Shown one piece after another: positions 9,977 to 19,441 of a stretch of 37,481 nucleotides of DNA. The notes beneath the pieces were generated by a model. That model did not search any database. It was not told where the DNA came from and saw only the letters and a list, made by a program, of their open reading frames with translations. The stretch is from Gracilaria gracilis. Lineage: Eukaryota; Rhodophyta; Florideophyceae; Gracilariales; Gracilariaceae. Location of the stretch: the NCBI GenBank assembly GCA_030374805.1, contig JARGSG010000226.1:1-37481 (forward strand), written 5' to 3'. Each line of letters starts with the position of its first letter. Position 1 is the stretch's first letter. The position numbers and the translations under genes are program-made.

Positions 9977-10460
9977 TCACGATGCGCCTCCAGCAGCAGC
10001 GCGGGAGCAGTGTTGAGCAACGCCGTCCCGACTACGTCCGGAGCGGCAAAACCAAGTTGCGCACAAGGCTGTGTCCCAGACGAAATGCAGCGACGGATAA
10101 ACCTCCCAGTCGATGCCGTCGAATGTGGCCACCGCCACGCGCGTCAGTACAGGCCTCACGTTCAACGGCGTGCTCACAATGCAAGTCGCCAGGTCCACGT
10201 ACGACTCGATCACCTTCATCGCAGTGTAGCGCCTATACTGGATGATCTCGCCTGTTGCCTTGCGCAGGTCACGCAGCGGACGCTCGTGCATTGTGGAGGC
10301 TTCTAGATCGGTGGACACGGAGCGGTGCGGCAGGGCGCTGATGTTGCGGATGGAACATGCCGCCATGCTGGAGTCCCCGTGTTCACCGATGATCATGGAA
10401 TGCACCTCGCCGGCTGCCTCCCGTGCACGCTATGCCATGAGTGTGAGAAACTTGAATTAG
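9977..10460 (-). pseudogene. Lactate/malate dehydrogenase-like C-terminal half, copy 1
   Basis: 2-hydroxyacid (lactate/malate) dehydrogenases interconvert pyruvate and lactate, or oxaloacetate and malate, with NAD(H). The frame shows FLTLMA-UAG-RAREAAGEVHSMIIGEHGDSS, containing the family's catalytic GEHGDS motif with its His, then EIIQYRRYTAMKVIESYVDL matching the helix after it, and a weaker C-terminal part (DGIDWEVYPSLHFVWDT). The UAG at 10430-10432 is opposite the Glu of the family's LLSEKL-type helix. UAA at 10457 lies just upstream in the same frame; the family's LDS phrase appears in another frame beyond it, so a frameshift or an intron end lies there. It ends at UGA at 9977. Start and N-terminus are not here; see 13250. 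Confidence 0.65.
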
Positions 10461-10966
10461 CAGAGAATCCAGACTTTGGAGCCGCCCATATCTCGCGAAC
10501 ATGTCCCCCAATGATATTAAATGTCGATGAGTAGGCGTAGGTGGGCGTGTACGGCTAGCCAGGATTTGGTTCGTGCCACGCGGCGCGGCACAAACCAAGA
10601 CTCGAGTGTGACCATTACAACCGCATGTACCATAGACTTCTTCGCTGCGAAAGTGGTGCTGTTAAGTTGCATCCATCCCTGTAGAAATCAATTGGTTGAA
10701 CACGTGCTACTGACAAATTCTGTGAGGTAGCCTGTATTCGAATGGGAAGCAGGTTACTCGGCAGAATGGGGGACACGATTGCCGAAATCTAGGTTTGCAA
10801 TTGGCCACATGGCGTGACAAAAAATGAAAAATTATCTATCTGGTTGCCTGCGTTCTCCCAATGACGGGCAGCGTGCCGGTAGCGACAACCACGATGGTAG
10901 TGAGGACACATCTCCGTTTACAAGAAAGGAAAGCCTCGAAGCCTCGAACTGCTTGAGAACGAGTTG
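10461..10966 (-). pseudogene. Possible continuation of the LDH-like relic, copy 1
   Basis: No intact gene. On the minus strand around 10850-10930 a frame reads FLVNGDVSSLPSWLSLPARC, which weakly resembles the LVVSNPVDVLTY...LSGLP region of LDH/MDH proteins that should precede the C-terminal piece. The order fits, but identity is low. The segment ends exactly at the target-site TA of the pogo-like element. Confidence 0.3.
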
Positions 10967-10968
10967 TA

Positions 10969-10988
10969 GCGTTCTCAGCGGCTTAATT
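10969..10988 (+). repeat. Left terminal inverted repeat, copy 1
   Basis: 20 bp identical to the reverse complement of 13228-13247, next to TA. Confidence 0.95.
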
Positions 10989-11514
10989 TGGAACACGTAA
11001 GCACGTGCCAAATTTTTGGCAAACTGAGTCCGAAAGGCGCAAACTTGGCGTCTTCCAGCACGCATTTTTACACACACAATTTCCTAAAGGTTCAATTTGG
11101 AACAACGCCTCTAACCTTGCGGCGACTCAATTGTTGAGATTGTGGGAGCTTCACGAGAGCCATCGCGGCTCCAGAAGGCTGCAGACAACCTTGGATTCTT
11201 TTCCTGGCTAGTACAGGCCGCGCCTGCCTCCGCGGCCACAACGCAATTGGCAGGTAATCTGAAAGAGGTTCAGAATTACCGTGTGAACGATTTCTTTGTA
11301 GGAACGGCAACTCTGGATCCCGATTCTCCTTTTCATACGAAGCCACAAACTCTCCGCGCTTTCCAACAGCTTCAACGCCTTTTGATTTCGCGCTCTTCCG
11401 ACAACTGGCCCGTTTGCGGTCGAGTTTTGTTTGCATTAACCGCACAGTAAGTATTTCGGCTCCATTGCCCTCCCTAATTACCTTTCACCTAGTTGCTGAC
11501 CTCCCAGATACTAA

Positions 11515-13065
11515 CTAAGCTCCCCTAATTGATTCCAGAACTTTGTTTACGACATACTTTGAGGCCATCAAGACAGCGATCTCAGCCAGCACAACAGAAG
11601 GACGTATGCTCCCGTCCGCTATACTGTGCAGCTCCTGCACGAAACGCCTGTCCGCCCTTTCCCGCCGGTCGTGACTCAAATCATGTATGTTAAATACATC
11701 TTCCTTTGCCGGGAAGCCACTGCGCAATGTTAAGGAATTGTTATCAACAGGCCCCTGGGGCGGAAAACGGTTCATGAAGCGGTAGTTCATAGGCCATAAC
11801 CCGGCCTCCCTGAATGCCTTGATTGCAATTGGATCAAAGAGAGACTTATATCCCGCAATACCTAGCTTGATCTTCAAGGCCACATTTGCGTACCAGATGT
11901 GGCATCGTTTTATTAGCTCATCCCGGGTTTCTCGAACATTGGATTGGAATGTTTTGTTAATGAGACAGTCGCATGGTGGCAGGAAGTGTGTTGTGTTTGA
12001 CGGGAGTTTGATCACGACGATTTTATACGTCCCACACAATTCCAACCATGGAAGGCTCTCGCGTGAACTGTGCCCATCAAGGGTTAGGAGAACCCATTTG
12101 TCTTCGTCCACAACTGTGCGAATAAATTCATTCATGTGCTTAACGACATCTTCCATAGTACCCTGTTCCACAGAACCGTTTTTGGTGAGCAAAAGGCGAG
12201 TTTCGCCGGGACACCAGTTGTCATCAGAGAGCCAGTGAGGCATACCAGCCTCATTTCTGAATTCTTCTTTGGGTATTGGTTGCAGCCAGCCTGCCATGCG
12301 CCGCCTTCCTCAGGCAATAAGTAGAAGCGGTGCAATGTCCCCGGCCGCGGATGCGCATATGCCCACTGTGACGTGCTTCCCGTGGTCCTTCATGCCGAGG
12401 CGTGTACCTGATCTATGGGAATTTGATGCCGTGTAGCACCGAATTTTTTTCCCGTACTCCGGAAGTACTGCAGTCTCGTCGAAGTTCCATATGCGGTGGG
12501 GTTCAGAAAGCAATCCTTGGTGTTGTCGTCGTACGCGCTCAAGCACATTCTTCAATGTCTTCACGTGCTCGTAGTTCTCCGCCGCCAGTCTTGCGCCAGT
12601 TATATTTCCAGAACTGCGGAATGTGAGCTCTCTGTTTCTTGCGCGGAAAGAACGCAAAGCATCGTCGGATGGCATTCCGCCAGCGAAACCACGTCTACCT
12701 TCTGCAGCCATACTGCTCTGAAGTTTCTTCATTTCGTGGTGGCCTACGGCAAACCCGTGTTGAGCTGCCCGTATCACTTTCTCAACAATGAGTGTCTCTT
12801 TTGCGCGCTCTAGCACTTGTTGACGACCAGCATGATGTTGGACTGGGGCAAGGATCCTTTTCAGGACGGTACTATTGTTGGTTGCGCTGGCCTTTCTGAT
12901 GCGAAACGTTGTGGTTGCTGATATTCCTGCGGTGGCAGCTGCTGAACGAACTGTGTCATTACGCTCCAAAAGCTCGTGGGCCTTCTTTCTTCTTGTTTTC
13001 TCGGCTTTTCGTTCTTCTAGACGTCGCTGGTGCTGCAAGCTTTGAGAGCGCATGTAGGGTGGCAT
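11515..13065 (-). pseudogene. Pogo/Tigger-like transposase, copy 1, one in-frame UGA
   Basis: Cut-and-paste transposase with a DDE_1-type catalytic core. From Met at 13065: a basic N-terminus and helix-turn-helix (about residues 35-60, TVRSAAATAGISATTTFRI), a second helical DNA-binding region (about 90-125), then the catalytic core with the first Asp in WNFDETAV (about residue 196), the second in LLTLDGHSS (about 330) and the third in FLPPCDCLINKTFQ (about 366), a DD35D spacing typical of pogo. One UGA at 12310-12312 interrupts the single 516-codon frame between LLLIA and GRRRM, identically in both copies. A basic tail in another frame at 11092-11445 may be a spliced C-terminal exon. As written it is interrupted, so probably inactive unless the UGA is read. 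Confidence 0.88.
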
Positions 13066-13227
13066 GGTTTGGCCTTGAAGGCCGGTTCGGTGTCTCTCAG
13101 TACGGTGCTACATGGTCAGGATGTCGCTGACGTTCTTGAGGCTTGGCGGGGAAGCTGGATTGGAATTTGTGAGATTAGTAATGTTGCTCACCGAATTCAA
13201 GGCTGCTCCAAATTAAGCCTTCTTCCT

Positions 13228-13247
13228 AATTAAGCCGCTGAGAACGC
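13228..13247 (-). repeat. Right terminal inverted repeat, copy 1
   Basis: 20 bp, perfect inverse of 10969-10988, next to TA at 13248-13249. A partial second copy of the motif lies just inside at about 13206-13219. Confidence 0.95.
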
Positions 13248-13249
13248 TA

Positions 13250-13407
13250 ACCCTTTGCCTCACTAGAGTATTGGGCACCACATGCTGATATAGACGGTTG
13301 AAACATGTGCGCGCGGCGCCAGACCGGGCGGAGCTGTGCAGAAAAAGCACGATTGCACAATCGTAGAACGAGGGGGAAGACACAGCTCGACGTAGGTCAC
13401 CGAACAA
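13250..13407 (-). pseudogene. Possible N-terminal part of the LDH-like relic, beyond the pogo element, copy 1
   Basis: Directly outside the right TIR the minus strand reads GDLRRAV then ARSGAARTCFNRLYQHVVPNTL. In LDH/MDH proteins MDLRHA, then GARxxxGESRxDLVxRN, then IPNVV-type phrases follow in this order and spacing. It runs straight into the TA target site. Similarity is partial and judged by eye. If right, the transposon landed inside an LDH-like gene. Confidence 0.35.
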
Positions 13408-13546
13408 AGGTCCACGCCATGTTCACAACGTCTTGAACTCAACATGAGGTCCTCCATTTAGCGTGAACTGGTCCCTGGCACAGCCAACATCTGCTTCGTT
13501 GTCCTCCTTTGGCCATCCAAAGTAAAAAAGATAGCTGTGTCTGGCA

Positions 13547-14476
13547 TCAGTGATCTACTGCAATGCAGCTCGCGCGCAACGACGTGCACAGCACCGCCGC
13601 GCAGAACGTCGCACACGACAGCGGCAGCCCGTACATATAGTTGCACTTGACCCAGAAGCCCTGGGTGGAGACAAGAGTATTGAAACACGTGCACACAATC
13701 ATGAGCTCCATTTGCCATCGCGCCGAGCCACACCACACGTCGTCCCACCTCAGCGCCGCCACCGCTTCGCCGTATGCGCTCCCCAGCAGACACGCGCACT
13801 CCACACTTGGTGCTTCAGTCGAGTGCCACACGTAATGAATTACACGGCCAGCACAGAGCCTGGGATGGTTTCGGACGGGTACTGCTCGCCTACGTTGATG
13901 CGCGCAAACGCGGTCAAACTGGCAACGCCCAGAATGGCCGACCAGAGTTTAACGGCGTTCAGAGGCTACGGCACCAGCCCCTTCAGTTGCAACAACTGTG
14001 CGATGAGCCACGAGAACACCGTCGCGCACATGGTGGCGCGCGACGGAAACGAAGAAATGCGGTCCTGCCGGATCTGTAGCGCCCGTCCGATCATCCACGG
14101 GCGAAGTCAGTAGATGAGCTTCTTCGGCACCTGGTTGGCCATGCTAAGCACCAGCAGCAGGGTCGATCACAGCATGGCCGGAAAGTGGTAGCCCAGTGCG
14201 TACAGAGCAGGAGACGGGACGAGGGTCACCTCGATGGATGTGAAGCAGTACAGTCGCATACTGATACAAGTACAAGCCCCTCGGTTCGTCGCGATCGTCA
14301 AACGCAACGAAGCCTTGCACCAAAAAGGACGGAAACTGCAGTGGAAAGCATTTGCGCGCCGAAACAATGAACCGCGTGGAGATGGGCGAAGACGCGCGCG
14401 CTACGTCGTCGAAGTTGGACGGCGCGAGCGGGGCCGCCACCGATGACTGCTGCGGTTGCTTGGATGCGTCCATCAC
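13547..14476 (-). pseudogene. PAP2-superfamily phosphatase-like membrane protein, copy 1, broken
   Basis: The PAP2 signature is readable in one frame: KKLIY-UGA-LRPWM (K-x6-RP), SSFPSRATMCATVFSW (PSGH motif, with Gly-His replaced) and FARINVGEQYPSET (R-x5-H-x3-D region, with His replaced by Gln and Asp by Glu). Hydrophobic segments surround these motifs, as in sphingosine-1-phosphate or dolichyl-pyrophosphate phosphatases. In-frame stops: UGA 14167, UGA 14107, UAG 13966, UAA 13840. Frameshifts lie near 14240 (joining the N-terminal frame that starts at 14476) and near 13835 (C-terminal membrane segments continue in another frame to 13547). Both catalytic His residues are lost, so this is a decayed gene. 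Confidence 0.6.
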
Positions 14477-15508
14477 GGCTCACAGGGCGCGCGCTCGCTC
14501 GTGGAGGGGGAATGAGGGATGTCGGTGTAGAAGAGAATGCAATCCATGTATGGGAAGGGGAGGGGAAGGGGGAAGGGAATTGGGGGGAGGACAGGGGCGT
14601 GGAAGTTGAAGCACGGCCAAGCATAGAAAATAAGGGTACTTAGCGGTACACGAGAAGCGGCGGGCAGCGAGTGCGCGCGACACAGGTCCAATCGACGCGT
14701 TACTTCGAGCGAACGGCGACGATAGGCCTTCCAGTGCGCAGTTTGGAGTTAAGGGTTAGCGTTACCTCTCTCCGCTCTTTGCTTTCGGCGCGAGCAGTTT
14801 TGCCGTACCGCTTCAAGTTCAGGGCACCATCGCTTTGGATCAAGAGCGCGCGCGCGCAAACACGAGCTGTGGTTGCCCCTCGACAGCGTCATCGACATTT
14901 CCAAGTGCGCTTGCGGCACTACAGTACTGCCCTTGCCTGGGCCTCACGCCATTTCCGAGTTGCGCCTGTCCGTCTTCCATCATCTAAAGCGCCGGCGCAA
15001 CGGCCGCGAGATTCTTGGGTGGGCTCCGCCTCCGCGCGTATCGACGGCGTGTCCACCGCGGCCGTTCTGCGCACGCTACTCGCCGCAGCGGCTGGCCGTG
15101 GCGCAGCCATGTCGGACAAGTATGACCCACACGTGTATCATCACCGCTACCAGTGCTTCGTGGGGCTGCAACAGTTGTGCGACGCGCCGCTTGTCCGTCG
15201 CTGGAGGAGTACGAAACGGAGAGCGAGATGGCGCCTCGCATTGATATCAAGCCTGTGGATCGTCACCAGTACGACGCGCCGCCCGTCGGGGTTGCGGAGC
15301 GCCTGGTCTGTCACTCGCACGATACGTCCTTTTCTGGACATATTGACCATCTTTCTGGCACATAAAGTGATATGTGGGCATCGTGGTATGACAGAAGCGC
15401 TTCCCATGAAAACACAAGGTCCGGAACACCCAACGGCTGTGCACAAATTCGAACTTGTAAAATATAAACCCTCCACTGAAGCTGCGATCGCTGGGGCCAC
15501 AAACCGTA
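14477..15508. other. Region with no recognised gene, copy 1
   Basis: Starts with a purine-rich run (GGGGAGGGGAAGGGG type, about 14550-14600) at the likely 5' side of the PAP2 relic. A 326-codon plus-strand frame (14671-15651) is open but looks low in coding character, and part of it (MSDKYDPHVYHHRYQCFVG, 15109 onward) may be a real exon of an unknown protein; another frame continues from about 15190 (EEYETESEMAPRIDIKPVD). Nothing is named. Confidence 0.3.
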
Positions 15509-15925
15509 GCGGCAACACCCCCAGATGCCAGCTTCCACATCATTCCCATTCAAGAAGCCCTCACGTACTGAGGCTTTATAACTTAAAATCATCGCAGCGA
15601 AAGAAGAGAGCCATCACACCACCACTGTTCGAGCTTCAAAAGAGGTCATGAACCACGAGCTGCCACATATCAGCTCAAAACTGAATGCACCTGTTCCTCC
15701 TCGTCGCGGCCGCTTCCGCACGCGACAAGCTCAAAGTCGGCAGCGTTCTCGCGTGCCACTGCGCACACGATAGCCGTCAAATTTTTTCAGTCTGCCCACC
15801 GAACAGCACACCCATCGCACCAGTGCAACCGTCACTTGCATCTAAGCCGGCCACGTACGTCATTTATGCGCAAGCAGCGTCTATTGCGTTGATCTAGTTG
15901 AAAAGGGCTCCTGTTTCATACATAC
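15509..15925. other. No recognised gene
   Basis: First part of the stretch seen only once. A short plus frame at 15685-15897 is open but unrecognised. It ends at a GTATGT on the minus strand (15920-15925) that could be the splice donor of the malic-enzyme exon. Confidence 0.3.
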
Positions 15926-16658
15926 CTTGGCGGATCTTGTTCACGTCTAAACCAGAGACGTCAGCCTAGTTCAGACCCATTCTTTGCGCCTCATCACATA
16001 CCGCTTTCGCAATAGCGGCCGAAATGTCTAGCAACGATGACAAGTCTGGATACATACACCCCACGTCTATCTGCTCGGTCTCAAATAATTTTTTCAACGT
16101 GTCGGTGGCCGCAAGAAGCATCGACTCTGAAACGCTGGTTGTCTGCGACAGCAGAACGCCCAAACCCACGCTTGGGAAGATGTAGGCGTTGTTGCCGTAT
16201 CCAGGCACTATGGTGCGTCCATTTCGCAGCTCGACGGAAGGAAACGGCGAGCCAGAGGCGAAAATGTTTCGAGCTTCTCTGTACTTGTAAGCCTGTTATA
16301 CAGTGCACTACGACTTGCTGGTTGGATTACTCAACGCAAATATGATTGGCCTCTCATTGATGCGGGCCACCTCAGGAATAATCTGCTCAGTAAACAAGCC
16401 CGCAACTGTACTGAAGCCTATCAAAACGGTTGGTTTAATTGCCTTTACGACTTGCAACAAGCTGTTTGCCAATTGAGCGACTTCAGCGCCAGCGTTGTGC
16501 GCAAAGTCTCGTTTTGCGTCGCTAGTATTGGCGCCCTCGTGGAAAACAAGACCACGTGAGTCCACGAACCAGTACTTGTTGAGCGCTCACTGCCCCTCTC
16601 TGCCTTTCCTCTTCAAGGTCAAAAAAATGAGGCGAGCGATGCCAACGCCAGCACTGCT
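15926..16658 (-). pseudogene. Malic enzyme, C-terminal half, with four in-frame stops
   Basis: Malic enzymes oxidatively decarboxylate malate to pyruvate with NAD(P). From 16658 one frame reads SAGVGIARLIFL (end of the dinucleotide-binding GAGSAGxGIA motif), [57 protein letters not shown] and VPGYGNNAYIFPSVGLG, all close to family consensus. Stops in the same frame: UGA 16587, UAG 16308, UAA 16296, UAG 15966. The phrase SKS-UAG-CTV-UAA-QAYKY matches the usual SKSECTAEQAYKY, putting both at conserved Glu. No frameshift is seen over about 240 codons. The N-terminal half is absent: upstream of about 16660 the sequence is unrelated (truncation or intron). The 3' end may be spliced at GTATGT (15920-15925). 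Confidence 0.8.
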
Positions 16659-17010
16659 GGCGTCGTCGGTGTTCTCGGAATGCTAGTTTAGTATGCTAGA
16701 TGGCTAGTTATGAAAATAAATGTCCGAAAAGACTAGCAATTCCGCAGATTGCGCTAGTTGACAAGGCAAAAGAATTTTTTTTTGGAAATCGCATTTCCAC
16801 GTGCCGAAACTGAACTCCATTTGCTGAAGTTGTATGCTAGTTTGCAGTTCGTGCGCCACTGCCCGTTACCACACATTCGTCGCAGTCGTCAAAATCACTC
16901 AAAAAATTTACTCTCGGATCACCAGCGCCGATATATTCCAACTCGGCATTCAGATCCTGAGTCTCAGTTTCCCTAATCGTGAAGTTAAAGAAACCGAACG
17001 GAGAACTCTC
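16659..17010. repeat. AT-richer stretch with clustered GCTAG words
   Basis: No gene is recognised. GCTAG or its complement occurs at 16682, 16695, 16703, 16733, 16753 and 16836, several as GCTAGTT, with TATGCTAG repeated at 16692 and 16833. It lies between the malic-enzyme fragment and the pyrimidine-rich block starting near 17020. Confidence 0.4.
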
Positions 17011-17889
17011 CTTATTCTGGTACACCCCCTAGCCCCAAAGCGGCTTCCAACCCCTCCTAGCCTCTTCTCCTCCTGCTCCTCCAATATATGCTCCGCCGTC
17101 CTCGCAGCCGCCGCCGCACTCCCGAAACCCACCAACGGAGCGCCACCCGGCAGCTGCGGCGGCACAAACGCCTTCCCATCCTCGTCCACCATCACCCCAC
17201 CCTTCCTTCTCTTCTTCAGTCGACTCCCCACACCTTCTCCTCCCTCCTCTTCTCCCCCCCTCTCCCTCACACCCCCCCGCCCACCCCGAGAACCAGGCGT
17301 CACAGGCGACCCTTTACCTGCCCCCTCTCCCACCCCTACTCCCCCTCCCCTCACCATTTCCTTCAAATCCATCATTAATTTGCACGCCTTCTCCACCTGT
17401 CCCACTTGCTCCTCCATCAATTCAACCCTACCCTTGAGCCCCATGTTCTCCTTTCGCAGCCTCCCCATCTCCCTCCCCACGCACTCCAACATCCCATTCA
17501 CATGTTCCACAGCCCTCACCCCAGTCAACTTCATCCTCTTCCGAATCGTCGATATCAATTCCATCGGCATTCCCAACCTCCGACACACTCAGCACCACCC
17601 CTCCCATGTCTGCCACCATCTCCGACAGCATGTCGTCGAAGTGCTCCTTCAAACTCCCCCCAAGCTTCCTCACCCGTTCCTCCATCTCCCCCATAAACCT
17701 TCTATCCGGTCCTCCTCCTCCATCCTCATTCCCAGCACCTCCACGGCATCCTCCATCCCCATTACAAACCCTCTGACTCACACAAACCCCCTCAGTACCC
17801 CCTCCCTCCTCCCACGATGACGTCTCTGGCACTTCCGTCCTATGCAGCAGAGCCATTGGCTCCTCGTCCCCAACGTATCCATTCGACAT
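17010..17889 (-). CDS. Acidic/coiled-coil protein, probably two exons
   Basis: Starts at Met 17889 (MSNGYVGDEEPMALLHRTEV). The first frame (17889 to about 17540) is Gly/Glu-rich with an amphipathic stretch (MGEMEERVRKLGGSLKEHF) and an acidic IDIDDSEEDEVDWGE. A second frame then takes over: MGRLRKENMGLKGRVELMEE and following residues look like a coiled coil, followed by a Gly/Glu/Arg-rich linker, LKKRRKGG (possible nuclear signal) and RTAEHILEEQEEKRLGGVG. A GTGAGG donor-like site near 17535 and several AG sites 40-60 bp on could join the frames by a small intron; a frameshift is the alternative. No family is recognised. The C-terminus after about 17010 runs into different-looking sequence, so it may be truncated. 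Confidence 0.45.
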
Positions 17890-18404
17890 CCCGAGAAAAG
17901 ACGGCGTCCGGCGATAAACGACTTGAACAGCCTGAGCGACTTACCACAACCCTCGTCCTTGCCAACCCTGATCACAGCCGTTACATTCGTGGCCACACAC
18001 CCCTCTACCTTGTAGGCCTATTTATATCACAATTTTCTATACCTCAATTTCCCGCCATTCCCCAAAAACTCCATTTCTCCCAGATATTTCCATATTTTCG
18101 TTTTTTCCTTTCAGTACCATCCCACAAAACCAATCCACAGCGCCCGTTCCCTAACTCCTTACCATTACATCTTCCCCTTCATACTTCCTTTCGACACATC
18201 TCTTTTCATAAACACATCCATCAGTCCTAATCCCTTCATACCCACCTACCTCATTCTTTCAACTACTTAGTCATAAAAACTATCTTCTTCTCTGAAACCA
18301 CTTTATCGATGTATACATCGGCAACGCCGTTCTCTACTTAAGCATCTCTCCCTTCCTCTCCTGTAGCACAATATATCCTCACAGCATCCAACAAATGCGA
18401 CATA
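17890..18404. promoter_or_regulatory. Divergent intergenic region
   Basis: Pyrimidine-rich on the plus strand, between the coiled-coil gene (-) and the reductase-like gene (+). Contains AT-rich words (TATTTATATCAC near 18020, ACAATATAT near 18368) and a 14-bp perfect palindrome CGATGTATACATCG at 18307-18320, about 85 bp upstream of the plus-strand ATG. Promoter function is inferred from the arrangement only. Confidence 0.4.
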
Positions 18405-19238
18405 ATGACCTCGCCTTCCTCTTTTCTCCGCTCCTCCCACACCCCAGCTGTTGTTGTATGCAGAGGCCGCATTGGCTCCATGCTTTACGACCACGGTACC
18501 CCTCAAGATACCATTCTTTCACTCCAAGATTTCAAAGCCGCACACAGCATTCCGCAAGGTCCCATTTTCTTCTGCGGCAGGAGCAACTTGTTGGAAACAG
18601 TAATTCGCTCCTGCCCTCCATCTCGCAGACAAGACTTGGTCTTCATTCAGAACGGCCACATTCTTCCCATTCTTTCAAAACATGTTCTTCATCACACCAC
18701 ACGAGCAGTTCTTTACATCGCCGTACCCACTCTCGCTGCACCTCCACAGGATGGCGTCACCCCTCTTACTCCCAACGGCCTCACAACTGTCAGCGGAAAA
18801 TGGGCTTTAGCACTAGCACAAAGCTTCATTAAGGCAGGTCTCACTTGCAATATCGTTGAGGAAGACGACTTCTCTAAATCCTACTACAAAAAGCTCGTCT
18901 GGATCTCTTCATTCAACCTAGTTGGTTCCTCCCACGGCTTCATTACCATGCATGACGCGGCCACCCGCTACAATACCATAGTCTCAACGATAATGAAGGA
19001 ACTACTCGGCAAAGTCTCCTCCAACACAGCTATCTCCTACAATATCCCCTCCACGGTACAATCCCTCCTAGCCTACGGCAGCACTCTTACCTCCTTACAC
19101 GCCTCATTCTCTGAGTACGAATTCAGAAATGCTTACTTCTACCTTTCCTCCGAGAATACCAAAAGAGCGGGCTTGGCTGACCCTGCCCCTTTTCACACCA
19201 ACTATGTCAATGTCCTTAGAAAAGACATTCTCTTTTAG
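18405..19238 (+). CDS. Ketopantoate-reductase-like (ApbA/PanE-like) protein, intact
   Basis: 277 codons without interruption, ending at UAG. The N-terminus (AVVVCRGRIGSML) resembles the start of a Rossmann fold although the usual GxGxxG is altered. Next come GPIFFCGRSNLLETVIRSCP and DLVFIQNGHILPIL, where the dinucleotide-binding FLQNG-type phrase of ketopantoate reductase relatives is expected; then VSGKWALALAQSFIKAGL and KKLVWISSFNLVGSSHG, matching the C-terminal helical domain. It is slightly short for the family, so N-terminal truncation or a later start is possible. Substrate is not predictable; likely an NAD(P)-dependent oxidoreductase of unknown role. An upstream ATG at 18395 is in another frame. 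It converges with the 2OG-like gene (203 bp apart). Confidence 0.65.
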   Translation: MTSPSSFLRSSHTPAVVVCRGRIGSMLYDHGTPQDTILSLQDFKAAHSIPQGPIFFCGRSNLLETVIRSCPPSRRQDLVFIQNGHILPILSKHVLHHTTRAVLYIAVPTLAAPPQDGVTPLTPNGLTTVSGKWALALAQSFIKAGLTCNIVEEDDFSKSYYKKLVWISSFNLVGSSHGFITMHDAATRYNTIVSTIMKELLGKVSSNTAISYNIPSTVQSLLAYGSTLTSLHASFSEYEFRNAYFYLSSENTKRAGLADPAPFHTNYVNVLRKDILF

Positions 19239-19441
19239 TACCAGTACTACTTTGGTCTCATTTTGTGAAAAAGATATCTTCGCACAATACTCTCTCTCCT
19301 TACCCCACGCTTTGTAACTCATTTTCTTTCTTCAACAATCCTTTTATGCTCACATTATATCAAAACATTCGTTCATTTCTCAGTACTAGTCAAGTCACCT
19401 CACTCTCACACACATAACACTACACGCCCTACATGTTTTAT

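Larger units (their letters stand above)
10967..13249. mobile_element. Pogo/Tigger-like DNA transposon, copy 1, complete ends
   Basis: Perfect 20-bp terminal inverted repeats, GCGTTCTCAGCGGCTTAATT at 10969-10988 and its reverse complement at 13228-13247, are flanked by TA on each side (10967-10968 and 13248-13249), the target duplication of Tc1/mariner/pogo elements. Element length is 2279 bp. Subterminal sites of the form CTTAATTTGGAAC occur at 10982, (variant) 11092 and inverted at about 13206, probable transposase-binding repeats. It carries one transposase gene on the minus strand. Confidence 0.92.
1..15508. repeat. Tandem direct repeat, copy 1 (partial unit)
   Basis: The sequence from base 1 to 15508 recurs in the same orientation beginning at 21975. 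The offset is 21974 at the start, shifts between 21972 and 21974 through five single-base indels (near 612, 1430, 3834, 5390 and 8195), and stays at 21973 from about 8200 to the end. About 40 substitutions and indels are visible by eye before 8200; none was noticed after it. The left end of the unit lies outside the window. Confidence 0.97.

Noticed and set aside
14671..15651. 326-codon plus-strand ORF
   Set aside because: No recognisable domain, Arg/Ser-rich composition typical of a chance frame in GC-rich DNA, and better-looking coding phrases are in other frames. Left as unresolved sequence.
16296..16310. A mini-intron explaining the UAG and UAA in malic enzyme
   Set aside because: The residues between and around the stops match the family one for one, leaving no room for an intron, and no GT donor is in place.
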